Shown here: positions 40,915 through 50,197 of the stretch, one piece after another | Layout: each line of letters begins with the position of its first letter | Position numbering within the stretch: the first letter of the stretch is position 1 | Source of the DNA: Aquamicrobium lusatiense | GTDB taxonomy: Bacteria; Pseudomonadota; Alphaproteobacteria; Rhizobiales; Rhizobiaceae | DNA: 64,000 nucleotides | Direction of reading: 5' to 3' | NCBI RefSeq assembly: GCF_014201615.1 | Contig: NZ_JACHEU010000001.1 | Location: forward strand, 267,631 to 331,630 | Translations under genes and position numbers: made by a program | Notes under the pieces: generated by a model | Databases searched by the model: none | The model's input: only the letters and a program-made list of their open reading frames with translations | Told to the model about the DNA's origin: nothing

Positions 40915-41470
40915 TCACCTTCAGCACCGTTCGCCGGGAAAGATGCGGCAGCAGCCGCTCCATGTCGCGGCGGCTGATGGCCACGCAGCCTTCGGTCGGC
41001 GTGTAGCCCGGTCTTGCCAGATGAAAGAAGATGGCGCTGCCACGCCCGCGCCTGCGCGGCGCGATGTTCCAGTCGAGTACGAGACAGGCGTCATAGAGAT
41101 GATCCGCACGCTGCATGGTCTCGTGGCTTGCCTTGCAGGGCAGCCGCACCGGCCGGTTGTAATTGCGGTCGCCCGGCGCGTCGCACCAGCCGAGCCCCGC
41201 ATCCGTCGCCGCCATGGGCAAAAGCGTGCGGCGGGCGCCGGCAAAGCGCTCATTGCGGAAGTAGCCGGAGAGGATGCGCATCGCGGCCAGCGGCGTTGCC
41301 CCATCGCCTTCACGCTTGTTGGCGGTGATTCCGCCTTTGCCCAGCGCGCATGGAATGACCAGCGGTCCGGCCTGCAAAAGCCCCTGCATGGGCTTGCCCG
41401 GACGCGCCCGGACCACCAGAACAGCAAGGCTGCCGGGGAAAGTTTCAGTCGCGGCCTTGCGTCCGCGCAT
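40907..41470 (-). CDS. L,D-transpeptidase-family (YkuD) protein
   Basis: 187 residues. The YkuD catalytic signature is visible as FFHLARPGYTPTEGCVAISRRD, split here: His in AIFFHLARPG, Cys in TEGCVAI, and Arg three residues after. The Cys nucleophile forms or trims 3-3 cross-links in peptidoglycan or attaches proteins. No clear signal peptide follows the chosen start MRGRKAATETF; a longer in-frame N-terminus (to 41605) runs into the response-regulator start and contains a hydrophobic ICSVA stretch, so export is uncertain. Confidence 0.78.
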   Translation of the reverse strand: MRGRKAATETFPGSLAVLVVRARPGKPMQGLLQAGPLVIPCALGKGGITANKREGDGATPLAAMRILSGYFRNERFAGARRTLLPMAATDAGLGWCDAPGDRNYNRPVRLPCKASHETMQRADHLYDACLVLDWNIAPRRRGRGSAIFFHLARPGYTPTEGCVAISRRDMERLLPHLSRRTVLKVIR

Positions 41471-41595
41471 TTTCCTGTATGATCTGGCCACGGAACAAAT
41501 CAGCGTGATCGGAAGTTTGCCGGTCACCTTCCGCAAAAAATCGCCCCGGTCAACCGGAAGCCGGAAGACCAGGCAGAAGAACGGACTGATCCACG

Positions 41596-42279
41596 ATGAC
41601 CTCACGGACCCTGTTGATTGTCGATGATGACGAGGACCTGCGCGAAACGCTGGTGGAGCAATTGTCGCTCTACGAGGAATTCGACGTTCTGCAGGAAGCC
41701 AGCGCCGCGCGCGGCATGGCCGCTGTGCGCAACGGACTGATCGATTTGCTCGTCATGGACATCGGCCTGCCCGACATGGACGGCCGTGAGGCGGTGAAGA
41801 TGCTGCGCAAGGGCGGCTTCAAGGCCCCCATCATCATGCTGACCGGACATGATACCGATTCCGACACCATTCTGGGGCTGGAAGCAGGCGCCAACGACTA
41901 TGTGACCAAGCCGTTCCGCTTCGCGGTGCTGCTGGCCCGCATCCGTGCACAGCTGCGCCAGCACGAGCAGAGCGAGGATGCCACCTTCACCGTCGGTCCC
42001 TACACCTTCAAGCCCAGCCAGAAGCTGCTGATCGACCAGCGCGGCGGCAAGATCAGGCTCACCGAAAAGGAAGCCGCGATCATCAAATATCTCTACCGGG
42101 CAGAGCAGAAAGTCGTCACCCGCGACGTGCTTCTGGAGGAGGTGTGGGGCTACAATTCAGGCGTCACCACCCATACGCTGGAGACCCATGTTTATCGCTT
42201 GCGCCAGAAAATCGAACGCGATCCCTCCAATGCGGAGATTCTCGTAACGGAAAGTGGAGGCTACAAGCTGGTTCCTTAA
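41596..42279 (+). CDS. OmpR/PhoB-family response regulator, CenR-like
   Basis: 227 residues. The receiver domain has the acidic pocket VDDDED, phospho-acceptor D55 (VMDIGLPDMDG), LTGHDT and VTKPF. The C-terminal winged helix includes RDVLLEEVWGYNSGVTTHTLETHVYRLRQKIE. The EEF-containing N-terminus and the TTHTLETH motif resemble CenR, an essential envelope regulator in alphaproteobacteria. I infer CenR from memory of the family only. A cNMP-binding protein is encoded 83 bases downstream, and no histidine kinase lies next to it. Confidence 0.8.
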   Translation: MTSRTLLIVDDDEDLRETLVEQLSLYEEFDVLQEASAARGMAAVRNGLIDLLVMDIGLPDMDGREAVKMLRKGGFKAPIIMLTGHDTDSDTILGLEAGANDYVTKPFRFAVLLARIRAQLRQHEQSEDATFTVGPYTFKPSQKLLIDQRGGKIRLTEKEAAIIKYLYRAEQKVVTRDVLLEEVWGYNSGVTTHTLETHVYRLRQKIERDPSNAEILVTESGGYKLVP

Positions 42280-42362
42280 GCAATTTCAGGTGTATTAACC
42301 GACAATGATTCGGGGCGGGTCGTGGATGGAGGGAGCGGCCTGCCGATACGGGGACATAGCTG

Positions 42363-42818
42363 ATGGCGCTGGATGATGACATCCGCATCCTGTCTGGCGT
42401 GGAGCTTTTTGCCGACTTCACGAGCGAACAGTTGCGCCTGCTCGCCTTCGGTGCGGAAACGACAAGCCTGCAGGCAGAGCGCAAGCTGTTTCGGGAAGCC
42501 GATGAGGCCGACTGCGCCTACATCATCATCGGCGGCCGCATCGCGCTGTATTACGAGGATGACGCGGAAAGAACGCCGATCGCCGTGGCCGGCGCCGGCG
42601 AGATTCTGGGCGAGATGGCTCTTATCTCCGACACGCGGCGCATGACCAGCGCCTACGCCCAGACCGACACGCAGGTGCTGCGGCTCAACCGGTCGATGTT
42701 CCGGCGCATTCTGGAAGAATATCCGGAGGTCGCCGTGCACCTGCACGGCCGCATCCTGCAACGCTTTCAGGCGCTGGTGGCGCGCATCGAAGGCATGGCG
42801 CCCCGCTTCGAGGAATAA
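42363..42818 (+). CDS. Cyclic-nucleotide-binding-domain protein (no HTH)
   Basis: 151 residues, a lone cNMP-binding domain: LEADF-like opening (FADFTSEQLRLLAFG), glycine turns (IIIGGRIALYYED) and a phosphate-binding cassette (GEILGEMALISDTRRMTSAYA). It lacks the C-terminal HTH of Crp/Fnr proteins. It may sense a nucleotide or act as a protein module for the regulator encoded upstream. Function is unknown. Confidence 0.85.
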   Translation: MALDDDIRILSGVELFADFTSEQLRLLAFGAETTSLQAERKLFREADEADCAYIIIGGRIALYYEDDAERTPIAVAGAGEILGEMALISDTRRMTSAYAQTDTQVLRLNRSMFRRILEEYPEVAVHLHGRILQRFQALVARIEGMAPRFEE

Positions 42819-42831
42819 GCCGGCGTACGCT

Positions 42832-43635
42832 TCACAGATCGAAGCTGGCGATCACCGGCACATGGTCCGACGGACGCTCCCATCCGCGTGCCTCGCGCAG
42901 GATCTCATATCCGGCAAAGTGCGGCACCAGATTGGGCGAGGACCACACATGGTCCAGACGCCGCCCGCGATCCGAAATGTCCCAGTCGCGCGCACGGTAG
43001 CTCCACCACGTATAGATCTTCTGCTCATGGGGAATGTTGTGGCGCATCAGGTCCACCCATTCGCCAGCCTCGCGCATCGCCTCGAAATTCGTCGTCTCGA
43101 CCGGCGTGTGGCTGACCACCTTGAGCAGCTGCTTGTGTGACCAGACATCATGTTCCAGCGGCGCGATGTTGAGATCGCCGACCAGAATCGAACCGGACAC
43201 CTCGTCATGCTCGGCGCGGATCGCGCGCATTTCCTCGACGAAACTCAGCTTGTGGCGGAATTTCGGGTTGATCTCGGGATCAGGCTCATCGCCGCCGGCC
43301 GGCACATAGAAATTATGCAGAAGGATTTTCCGCGATCCCGCATCCAGCGTCACCGACAGATGGCGGCTGTCGTCGATCTCGCAGAAACGCCGCTTCTCGA
43401 CGATCTCCAGCGGCCGGCGCGAAATGGTTGCAACGCCGTGGTAGCCCTTCTGGCCGTGGATGGCGATGTGCTCGTAACCCAGTTTGCGCAAAGGCTTGAA
43501 CGGAAACAGGTCGTCCGGACACTTGGTTTCCTGCAAACACAGGACATCCGGCTGATGGAGCTGGAGGAAATGTTCCACCAGCGGCATGCGCAGACGAACG
43601 GAGTTGATGTTCCAGGTGGCGAGCTTGAAAGACAT
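42832..43635 (-). CDS. xthA: Exodeoxyribonuclease III
   Basis: 267 residues of the AP-endonuclease/exonuclease III family. It has NINSVRLR, LCLQETKCPDD with the metal-binding Glu, VGDLNIAP and the final SDHVPVIASFDL. It repairs abasic sites. The start MSFKLATWNINSVRLR fits the family; an upstream Met would add 12 residues without match. The convergent cNMP-binding gene ends 13 bases away. Confidence 0.94.
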   Translation of the reverse strand: MSFKLATWNINSVRLRMPLVEHFLQLHQPDVLCLQETKCPDDLFPFKPLRKLGYEHIAIHGQKGYHGVATISRRPLEIVEKRRFCEIDDSRHLSVTLDAGSRKILLHNFYVPAGGDEPDPEINPKFRHKLSFVEEMRAIRAEHDEVSGSILVGDLNIAPLEHDVWSHKQLLKVVSHTPVETTNFEAMREAGEWVDLMRHNIPHEQKIYTWWSYRARDWDISDRGRRLDHVWSSPNLVPHFAGYEILREARGWERPSDHVPVIASFDL

Positions 43636-43728
43636 GGCGCGGAACATGTCAGCGACGGATGCGAAAAACAAGCCGTGGAGCGCCTTCCGACACGCCCCGG
43701 CGGGATTTCCACAGACGCCGTGAAGACC

Positions 43729-44421
43729 TTACGGCCCCTTGCTGTTGAGCACGCGATTGGCGCGATAATCGATGGTGAAGGTGTCGGCAGCGAAACGCAC
43801 GCCTTCCTGCACGTTGAAGATCATCACCGTCGTGTCCTTGCCCTGTGCGTCGGTGATCGTCCACTGGCGCAGCTCGAAGGTTTTCGGGTCGAACATCATG
43901 GTGATCATGGCGTTGCCGAACACCGACTTGTCGGCGAGCTGGATGGTGGTGAGATCGTCTTCCTGCTTCACGCTGCGAACCTTGTCGCCCGACAGGTCGA
44001 TGCGTTCATCGAGCAGCAGCTTCAAAGGCGTCTTCGACAGAGGATAAAGATCGGAGGTCTGGAGCTTCTGGTTGAGAATGACCACCGATTTCCCATCGGC
44101 AATCACGCGGAATTTGGAGGAGCCGTCATAGTTGAAACGGATTTTTCCGGGGCGTTCCAGAAAGAACTTGCCCCCGGTCTGCTCACCCTTGGGGCCGAAC
44201 TGCACGAACTCGCCGGTCATCGACCTGACTGAGGAAAAATGATCGGCAATGCGCTGCGCGGCGGCAGGAACCGTCTGCGCTGCAGCCTCCGGCGTGAAGC
44301 CGGGAGCGATATTGAGCGCCGCCGCGCCGACGCAGGCCAGCCCGAGGCCCAATCCGAGGCGAATCAGGCGGCGGCGGGAGAAACCGGTTTCGGCGGCCGT
44401 GGCAAAAGTCTGGTTCGTCAT
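43729..44421 (-). CDS. LolA-like outer-membrane lipoprotein carrier with Tat-like signal
   Basis: 230 residues. The N-terminus has SRRRLIRLGLGLGLACVGAA, a twin-arginine-like signal, then AEAAAQ-type cleavage near residue 49. The mature part follows LolA: IADHFSSVRSMTGEFVQFG, LERPGKIRFNYD, DLYPLSKTPLKLLL and QLRQWTITDAQGKD. LolA shuttles lipoproteins across the periplasm. A Tat-like signal is unusual for LolA. It lies between xthA and ftsK with a repeat element upstream. Confidence 0.82.
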   Translation of the reverse strand: MTNQTFATAAETGFSRRRLIRLGLGLGLACVGAAALNIAPGFTPEAAAQTVPAAAQRIADHFSSVRSMTGEFVQFGPKGEQTGGKFFLERPGKIRFNYDGSSKFRVIADGKSVVILNQKLQTSDLYPLSKTPLKLLLDERIDLSGDKVRSVKQEDDLTTIQLADKSVFGNAMITMMFDPKTFELRQWTITDAQGKDTTVMIFNVQEGVRFAADTFTIDYRANRVLNSKGP

Positions 44422-44513
44422 TCGTGTCGCTCTCGTCTCGTCTGCCCTTCAAAATGCTTTTGAGCTTTCAGTTGGGCTTAAGTTTGACCGCCGCAGGAAG
44501 TTCCATGAGGCCA

Positions 44514-44614
44514 GAGCAATTCCAGCAAACGTGCGTAGCGATTTTGCGTCCGGAATTGCGTAGAATCAAAGAAACAGACCATTGCAGGTGTTTCTTTTTT
44601 CACCGGAATTGCTC
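44514..44614. repeat. 101-bp rhizobial palindromic intergenic element
   Basis: Bounded by a perfect 10-bp terminal inverted repeat, GAGCAATTCC (44514-44523) and GGAATTGCTC (44605-44614). An internal GGAATTGC (44553-44560) can also pair with the left arm. It has the familiar GAGCAATTCCAGnAAA...CCGGAATTGCGTA layout repeated in rhizobial intergenic DNA. The right end may be transcribed as the ftsK 3' end. A relative of equal length is at 61511-61611. Confidence 0.75.
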
Positions 44615-44617
44615 CGG

Positions 44618-47293
44618 TCAGAACTTGTCCTCTTCCGTCGGCACGAGGATTTCACGCTTGCCGGCGTGGTTGGCGGGCCCGACGATGCCTTCCTGCTCCA
44701 TGCGCTCGATGATCGAGGCAGCCCGGTTGTAGCCGATGCCGAGACGCCGCTGAATGTAGGAAGTCGAGGCCTTGCCGTCGCGCAGCACCACGGCAACCGC
44801 CTGATCGTAGGGATCGTCCGAGTCCTCGAAATTGCCACCGGAACCGCCCTTGCCGGCGGGCTCATCGCCATCCTCCTCGTCATCCTCGGTGATGGCATCG
44901 AGATATTGCGGCACGCCCTGCAATTTGAGGTGCGCGACCACCTTCTCGACCTCATCATCGGAAACGAAAGGACCGTGAACGCGCTGGATACGACCGCCGC
45001 CGGCCATGTAGAGCATGTCGCCCATGCCCAGAAGCTGCTCGGCGCCCTGCTCGCCCAGAATGGTGCGACTGTCGATCTTCGAGGTGACCTGGAAGGAAAT
45101 GCGGGTCGGGAAATTGGCCTTGATCGTACCGGTGATGACGTCCACTGACGGCCGCTGCGTCGCCATGATGACATGGATGCCGGCCGCACGCGCCATCTGC
45201 GCCAGCCGCTGCACCGCGCCTTCAATGTCCTTGCCGGCCACCATCATCAGGTCGGCCATTTCGTCGATGATGACGACGATATAGGGCATCGGCTCAAGAT
45301 CGAGGTGTTCGGTTTCGTAGATCGCCTCACCGGTCTGGCGGTCGAAGCCGGTCTGCACGGTGCGGGTGATCTGTTCCCCCTTCTTGTCGGCCGCCGCCAC
45401 CCGCGCATTGAAGCCGTCGATGTTGCGCACGCCCACCTTGGACATCTTGCGGTAGCGGTCTTCCATTTCCCGCACCGTCCACTTCAGCGCCACGACGGCC
45501 TTCTTCGGATCGGTAACCACCGGCGTCAGCAGATGGGGAATGCCGTCGTAAACCGACAGCTCCAGCATCTTCGGATCGATCATGATCAGGCGGCACTGCT
45601 CCGGAGTCATCCGATAAAGCAGCGACAGGATCATGGTGTTGATGGCCACCGACTTGCCCGAACCGGTGGTGCCGGCCACCAGAACGTGCGGCATCTTGGC
45701 GATGTCGACGATCACCGCCTCGCCATTGATGGTCTTGCCGAGCGCCAGAGCGAGCTTGGCCTTGCTGGTCTCGAAATCCCGGCTGGCCAGAATCTCGCGC
45801 AGATAAACCGTTTCGCGCCTTGCATTGGGAAGCTCGATGCCGATGGCGTTGCGGCCGGGAACCACGGCGACGCGCGCGGCGATCGCGCTCATGGAGCGGG
45901 CGATGTCGTCCGCAAGGCCGATGACGCGGCTCGACTTGATGCCGGGCGCGGGCTCCAGCTCATAGAGGGTGACCACCGGACCGGGGCGCACCTGAATGAT
46001 CTCGCCCTTGACGCCGAAATCCTCCAGAACCCCTTCCAGCAGGCGGGCGTTCTGCTCCAGCGCATCCGCCGAGAGGCTGGAATCACGCACCACATTGGGC
46101 GGGTTGGACAGGAAGTGCAGCGACGGCATCTCAAAGCTGTGCGCACCGCTCATGCCCGGATGAATGAGCGAAGTCTGCGCCTCGCGCTGCACGCGGGCGC
46201 CGGGCGCGGGACGCGGCGCGGGCGATGCCACGCGCGCTCCGCCTTCGGGCGAGCGGAAGTTCTGGACATGGCCTTGCGGCGCATGGCCGTGCTGATCGTC
46301 GAACCAGAGATCGCCTTCGTCCCCCTCGTCGAAGACGCCGCGGTCATGCGGATCGAGCGGCGGTGAGGGCTGCCTGACCATTTCCGCAAAAAGCTCGGGC
46401 TCCACGCGAGCGCTTCTGCCGCGATACATGCGTTCTTCTTCCATCTCCGCCGTTTCGACGCGCTCAGCCGCCTGCCGCCATGCGCTGCGGCGCGACTGGG
46501 CCGGCATTTCGGGATAACCATCGTCAGCCGCCCGACGGGACGGCACGTGCCGGTGCATCCAGCCCCGAGCCGACATCCACCAGTGGCCCAGCATACCCAG
46601 CAGCAGGCTGCCACGCCCCTCATCGTCGTCCTCGTCCTCGTCATCTTCATAGAGGACGGAATCCGCATCATCTGCGTCGTCATATTCATCTGCATCTGTG
46701 ATGGCGACGCCATTGCCGCGCCGGATCAGGCCCGAACCATAGGCAAACAGCCACAGGCAGGGCGCCGCCAGTACGCCGGCAATGACCGCAGCCACCAGTC
46801 CGGTCGGATAATCGCCGATGAACATGCCGGGGATTCGCAGCACCATGTCGCCGGAAACACCCCCGAGCCCTGTTGGCAGCGGCCAGGTAGGCGGCGGCGT
46901 GATGCAGGCGGCCATCGCGGCGGCCAGCAGCGAAAAGCCCAGCCAGCCAAGCGCGCGCCGGGGCAGACGCCCGATCCCGCGCGATGAAAACAGAAGGAAC
47001 CCCCAGATCACCGCCGGCACGAGGCTGGCGACGGCAGCCAGACCGAAGAACTGCATAGCGAGATCCGAGAACACCGCGCCGGCATAGCCCATGGCGTTGG
47101 TGACGATGTTATCGGTAGCATGGCTGAAACTTGGATCGGAGACGTTCCAGGTAGCCAGACTTGCCACGCCGAAGCCCACGAAAGCGAACAGCGCGAAGCC
47201 GGTTATCCGCCCGACCTGCCGTCGCGCGAATGCCTGCAGGCCTCCATAGGCCGGTTCTTCCAGCGCAAGCCGTGCTGTCGCCCCTGAACGCAT
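44618..47293 (-). CDS. ftsK: DNA translocase FtsK
   Basis: 891 residues. Four N-terminal membrane helices (about 30-190), a low-complexity Asp/Glu linker (about 200-370) and the motor follow: Walker [17 protein letters not shown], Walker [13 protein letters not shown], and a C-terminal gamma winged helix ([23 protein letters not shown]). It pumps DNA at the septum toward the dif site and activates XerCD. A full CtrA-type site lies about 80 bases upstream of the start. Confidence 0.95.
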   Translation of the reverse strand: MRSGATARLALEEPAYGGLQAFARRQVGRITGFALFAFVGFGVASLATWNVSDPSFSHATDNIVTNAMGYAGAVFSDLAMQFFGLAAVASLVPAVIWGFLLFSSRGIGRLPRRALGWLGFSLLAAAMAACITPPPTWPLPTGLGGVSGDMVLRIPGMFIGDYPTGLVAAVIAGVLAAPCLWLFAYGSGLIRRGNGVAITDADEYDDADDADSVLYEDDEDEDDDEGRGSLLLGMLGHWWMSARGWMHRHVPSRRAADDGYPEMPAQSRRSAWRQAAERVETAEMEEERMYRGRSARVEPELFAEMVRQPSPPLDPHDRGVFDEGDEGDLWFDDQHGHAPQGHVQNFRSPEGGARVASPAPRPAPGARVQREAQTSLIHPGMSGAHSFEMPSLHFLSNPPNVVRDSSLSADALEQNARLLEGVLEDFGVKGEIIQVRPGPVVTLYELEPAPGIKSSRVIGLADDIARSMSAIAARVAVVPGRNAIGIELPNARRETVYLREILASRDFETSKAKLALALGKTINGEAVIVDIAKMPHVLVAGTTGSGKSVAINTMILSLLYRMTPEQCRLIMIDPKMLELSVYDGIPHLLTPVVTDPKKAVVALKWTVREMEDRYRKMSKVGVRNIDGFNARVAAADKKGEQITRTVQTGFDRQTGEAIYETEHLDLEPMPYIVVIIDEMADLMMVAGKDIEGAVQRLAQMARAAGIHVIMATQRPSVDVITGTIKANFPTRISFQVTSKIDSRTILGEQGAEQLLGMGDMLYMAGGGRIQRVHGPFVSDDEVEKVVAHLKLQGVPQYLDAITEDDEEDGDEPAGKGGSGGNFEDSDDPYDQAVAVVLRDGKASTSYIQRRLGIGYNRAASIIERMEQEGIVGPANHAGKREILVPTEEDKF

Positions 47294-47371
47294 GAATCTG
47301 GTCCTCGTCGGTCTTGGTGAGCCGGCGCGAACGCCGGACGGACTCTGAGGCTCAAACTAACGAAGGGATGG

Positions 47372-47386
47372 TTAAAACCGCATTAA
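47372..47386. promoter_or_regulatory. CtrA-type site upstream of ftsK
   Basis: TTAA-AACCGCA-TTAA followed by CC gives the full CtrA spacing (TTAA-N7-TTAA) and the TTAACCAT 8-mer. It lies 79 bases upstream of the ftsK ATG on the same interval, which holds only the ftsK promoter and a hairpin. CtrA control of ftsK would match its role in division timing. Confidence 0.55.
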
Positions 47387-47418
47387 CCATGCGGGAGGTG
47401 AGTGCTTTTCAACCGCCG

Positions 47419-47472
47419 CCTGTCCGGAAGCTAAACTCCACGGAATCTGCGAAATGCTTTAAGCCGGACAGG
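47419..47472. repeat. 9-bp inverted repeat with 36-base loop upstream of ftsK
   Basis: CCTGTCCGG (47419-47427) pairs perfectly with CCGGACAGG (47464-47472). The loop contains GGAATCTGCGAAATGCTTT, which resembles parts of the rhizobial palindromic element. It may be a degenerate element copy. Confidence 0.45.
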
Positions 47473-47483
47473 ACTTCAAAAGA

Positions 47484-47510
47484 AAAAACCCGGCAGTTGC
47501 CTGCCGGGTT
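47484..47510 (-). terminator. Intrinsic terminator of porin gene 1
   Basis: A perfect 10-bp stem AACCCGGCAG / CTGCCGGGTT with a four-base loop. On the minus strand a T-run follows the stem (the plus strand has AGAAAAAA before it). It starts 27 bases after the porin stop. Confidence 0.9.
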
Positions 47511-47536
47511 CTTTTGTTCAGACGGTAAAACCGATC

Positions 47537-48679
47537 TTAGAACGAACGCTGGAAGCGGAGGTAACCGCCCCAACCGTCCTTCTTGCCGCCAACCTTGGCG
47601 CCGGTGATGTCGCGCTCGTAACCCGAGGCGTACACAACTTCCGGACGGATGTTGAAGCCGGGAACCAGCGCGTAGTCCACGCCAACAGCAGCGCCGAAAT
47701 TCTCATGGTCGTCATAGGCGAGCTGAACGTCGAGAGAGGCCTTCTGGTTGAACTGATACTTGCCGCCACCCCAGACAGCCCAGTCGCCGCCCCAGACGCC
47801 GTAGTAGCTGGGCTTGGCGAGCGTGGTAGCGGTGCCGAGATTCCAGGCGCGATCGAAATCGTAGTCCTGATAACCGGCCATCACCCACAGGCTCAGAGCT
47901 TCGTTGACGTTGAAGTCAACGCGCAGCTTGGCAGCAACTTCACCCCAATTGGAGTCGTAAGCAACGACACCGGCGATCTTGCCCCAGCCCTGCGTGAACG
48001 AGGCGCCGGCCACGACATGCGGAACGTAGGAGTCGATGGTGTAATTTTCACCCTTACCTTCTTCCACGCCGATCGTGGCGGAGAAGCCGTTGCCACCGTC
48101 GAAGGTGTAGGCGATCAGGTGGGTCTTGCCCGGCGTGTAGTTGACGCCGATGTCGTCGTTGATGACCGAACCGGCCGAGTCGGTCAGCGTCTCGAACAGC
48201 GAGTCGGTGTAAGCGACGGTCAGGCCACCGAGCTGGATGATGGCGTGCTCAAGTTCCCAGTCCTGATTGATGTCGGAATAACCGGCGCTGTTCTCAAAGG
48301 AATCGCGCTGGAAATACACCGAGGTGAAAGAACGGAGCGTGCCGTACTCGGTTTCACCACGAGCGTCGAAGGTGAGCTGGGCACGCATGCGCTTGAAGTA
48401 CGTGTCGTTTTTGTCGGAGATGCCGTTATAGGCATCCTTTTTGTCCCAGCTTTCAATACCCGTCACATCACCCACGCCGATGTCGTAACGCAGATAGCCG
48501 CCGATCTTCAGGCAGGTCTCGGTGCCCGGGATGTAGAAGTAGCCAGCGCCATAAACGTCGCAGATGCGGACGTATTCAGCGGGTTCCGGCTCGGCCACGA
48601 CGATAGCGTCGGCAGCACGGGCGCCGGAGACTGCGACGAGGGCCGCAGCGGAGCCGAGAAGAAGGCTCTTGATGTTCAT
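47537..48679 (-). CDS. Omp2-type porin, copy 1
   Basis: 380 residues. A signal peptide (MNIKSLLLGSAAALVAVSG, cleavage after ARA) precedes a porin-2 barrel with the alphaproteobacterial opening VVAEPEPAEYVRICDVYGAG (split for length) and two cysteines in that region. The C-terminus ends in Phe, as outer-membrane proteins do. It resembles Brucella Omp2a/Omp2b, general trimeric porins. It is nearly identical to copy 2 downstream in coordinates. GGAG lies about 7 bases before the ATG. Confidence 0.9.
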   Translation of the reverse strand: MNIKSLLLGSAAALVAVSGARAADAIVVAEPEPAEYVRICDVYGAGYFYIPGTETCLKIGGYLRYDIGVGDVTGIESWDKKDAYNGISDKNDTYFKRMRAQLTFDARGETEYGTLRSFTSVYFQRDSFENSAGYSDINQDWELEHAIIQLGGLTVAYTDSLFETLTDSAGSVINDDIGVNYTPGKTHLIAYTFDGGNGFSATIGVEEGKGENYTIDSYVPHVVAGASFTQGWGKIAGVVAYDSNWGEVAAKLRVDFNVNEALSLWVMAGYQDYDFDRAWNLGTATTLAKPSYYGVWGGDWAVWGGGKYQFNQKASLDVQLAYDDHENFGAAVGVDYALVPGFNIRPEVVYASGYERDITGAKVGGKKDGWGGYLRFQRSF

Positions 48680-48995
48680 GTTTATCTCCAGTCGAAATTG
48701 ACACAACTTGATATCGTGCATGCCGATATCGCTCACGGACGTTTTCAGGAACTGGGTGATTCCCGTTCGCCTCTGTGCACCGATTAGTCGCCAAAGGAGC
48801 ATGCACTTACAAGCTTGTTTGCCATTTCGGAGCCGGCAAAAAGTGCTGCGGGAGCGTGGGTGTTGCAGTTCTGATACATTTTGGGCTCAACGGTAACGCA
48901 TTGTTAACCCTGAGAATATTGCGTGCAATTCATACACCGCCTGATCGCATCAGAAATGCAGACGAAGACACGAGGCTCGTCACCTTCTCCAAGGC
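48680..48995 (-). other. Interval upstream of porin 1, with a 21-bp near-palindrome
   Basis: About 315 bases with no gene. It holds the porin 1 promoter region, the palindrome at 48710-48730 and an AT-rich stretch with GTTAACC at 48903. Unlike the repeated porin genes, this upstream DNA is not shared with the other copy. Confidence 0.5.
48710..48730. promoter_or_regulatory. 21-bp near-palindrome upstream of porin 1
   Basis: GATATCGTGCATGCCGATATC has perfect 7-bp arms (GATATCG / CGATATC) around a GCATGC core, with one mismatched pair. It ends 31 bases upstream of the porin 1 ATG. It could be an operator or a leader hairpin; copy 2 has nothing like it. Confidence 0.5.
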
Positions 48996-49000
48996 AAAAG

Positions 49001-49028
49001 AAAAAACCCGGCAGTTGCCTGCCGGGTT
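49001..49028 (-). terminator. Intrinsic terminator of porin gene 2
   Basis: The same stem, loop and flanking A-run as the terminator of porin 1, at the same distance from the stop. The terminator was duplicated with the gene. Confidence 0.9.
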
Positions 49029-49054
49029 CTTTTGTTCAGACGGTAAAACCGATC

Positions 49055-50197
49055 TTAGAACGAACGCTGGAAGCGGAGGTAGCCGCCCCAACCGTCCTTC
49101 TTGCCGCCAACCTTGGCGCCGGTGATGTCACGCTCGTAACCCGAGGCGTACACAACTTCCGGACGGATGTTGAAGCCGGGAACCAGCGCGTAGTTCACGC
49201 CAACAGCAGCGCCGAAATTCTCATGGTCGTCATAGGCGAGCTGGAAGTCCAGTGCAGCCTTCTGGGTGAACTTGTACTTGCCGCCGCCCCAGACAGCCCA
49301 GTCGCCGCCCCAGACGCCGTAGTAGCTGGGCTTGGCGAGCGTGGTAGCGGTGCCGAGATTCCAGGCGCGATCGAAATCGTAGTCCTGATAACCGGCCATC
49401 ACCCACAGGCTCAGAGCTTCGTTGACGTTGAAGTCAACGCGCAGCTTGGCAGCAACTTCACCCCAGTTGGAGTCGTAAGCAACGACACCGGAGACCTTGC
49501 CCCAACCCTGCGTGAACGAGGCGCCGGCCACGACATGCGGAACGTAGGAGTCGATGGTGTAATCTTCACCCTTACCTTCTTCCACGCCGACCGTGGCGGA
49601 GAAGCCGTTGCCGGCATCGAAGGTGTAGGCAATCAGGTGGGTCTTGCCCGGCGTGTAGTTGACGCCGATGCTGTCGTTGATGACCGAACCGGCCGAGCCA
49701 GTCAGCGTCTCGAACAGCGAGTCGGTGTAAGCGACGGTCAGGCCACCGAGCTGGATGATGGCGTGCTCAAGTTCCCAAGCCTGATTGATGTCGGAATAAC
49801 CGGCGCTGTTCTCAAAGGAATCGCGCTGGAAATACACCGAGGTGAAAGAACGGAGCGTGCCGTACTCGGTTTCACCACGAGCGTCGAAGGTGAGCTGGGC
49901 ACGCATGCGCTTGAAGTACGTGTCGTTTTTGTCGGAGATGCCGTTATAGGCATCCTTTTTGTCCCAGCTTTCACGGCCCGATACATCACCCACGCCGATG
50001 TCGTAACGCAGGTAGCCGCCGACCTTGAGACAGGTCTCGGTGCCCGGGATGTAGAAGTAGCCAGCGCCGTAGACGTCGCAGATGCGGACGTATTCAGCGG
50101 GTTCCGGCTCGGCCACGACGATAGCGTCGGCAGCACGGGCGCCGGAGACTGCGACGAGGGCCGCAGCGGAGCCGAGAAGAAGGCTCTTGATGTTCAT
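49055..50197 (-). CDS. Omp2-type porin, copy 2
   Basis: 380 residues, same length as copy 1 and about 96% identical: I count about 16 differences by eye, scattered (for example near the first external loop and in the last quarter). Signal peptide and C-terminal Phe are identical. GGAGGTCAGAAA precedes the ATG. It is the upstream copy in transcription order, with its own terminator, and its own promoter region of about 300 bases, so the two can be regulated separately. Confidence 0.9.
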   Translation of the reverse strand: MNIKSLLLGSAAALVAVSGARAADAIVVAEPEPAEYVRICDVYGAGYFYIPGTETCLKVGGYLRYDIGVGDVSGRESWDKKDAYNGISDKNDTYFKRMRAQLTFDARGETEYGTLRSFTSVYFQRDSFENSAGYSDINQAWELEHAIIQLGGLTVAYTDSLFETLTGSAGSVINDSIGVNYTPGKTHLIAYTFDAGNGFSATVGVEEGKGEDYTIDSYVPHVVAGASFTQGWGKVSGVVAYDSNWGEVAAKLRVDFNVNEALSLWVMAGYQDYDFDRAWNLGTATTLAKPSYYGVWGGDWAVWGGGKYKFTQKAALDFQLAYDDHENFGAAVGVNYALVPGFNIRPEVVYASGYERDITGAKVGGKKDGWGGYLRFQRSF

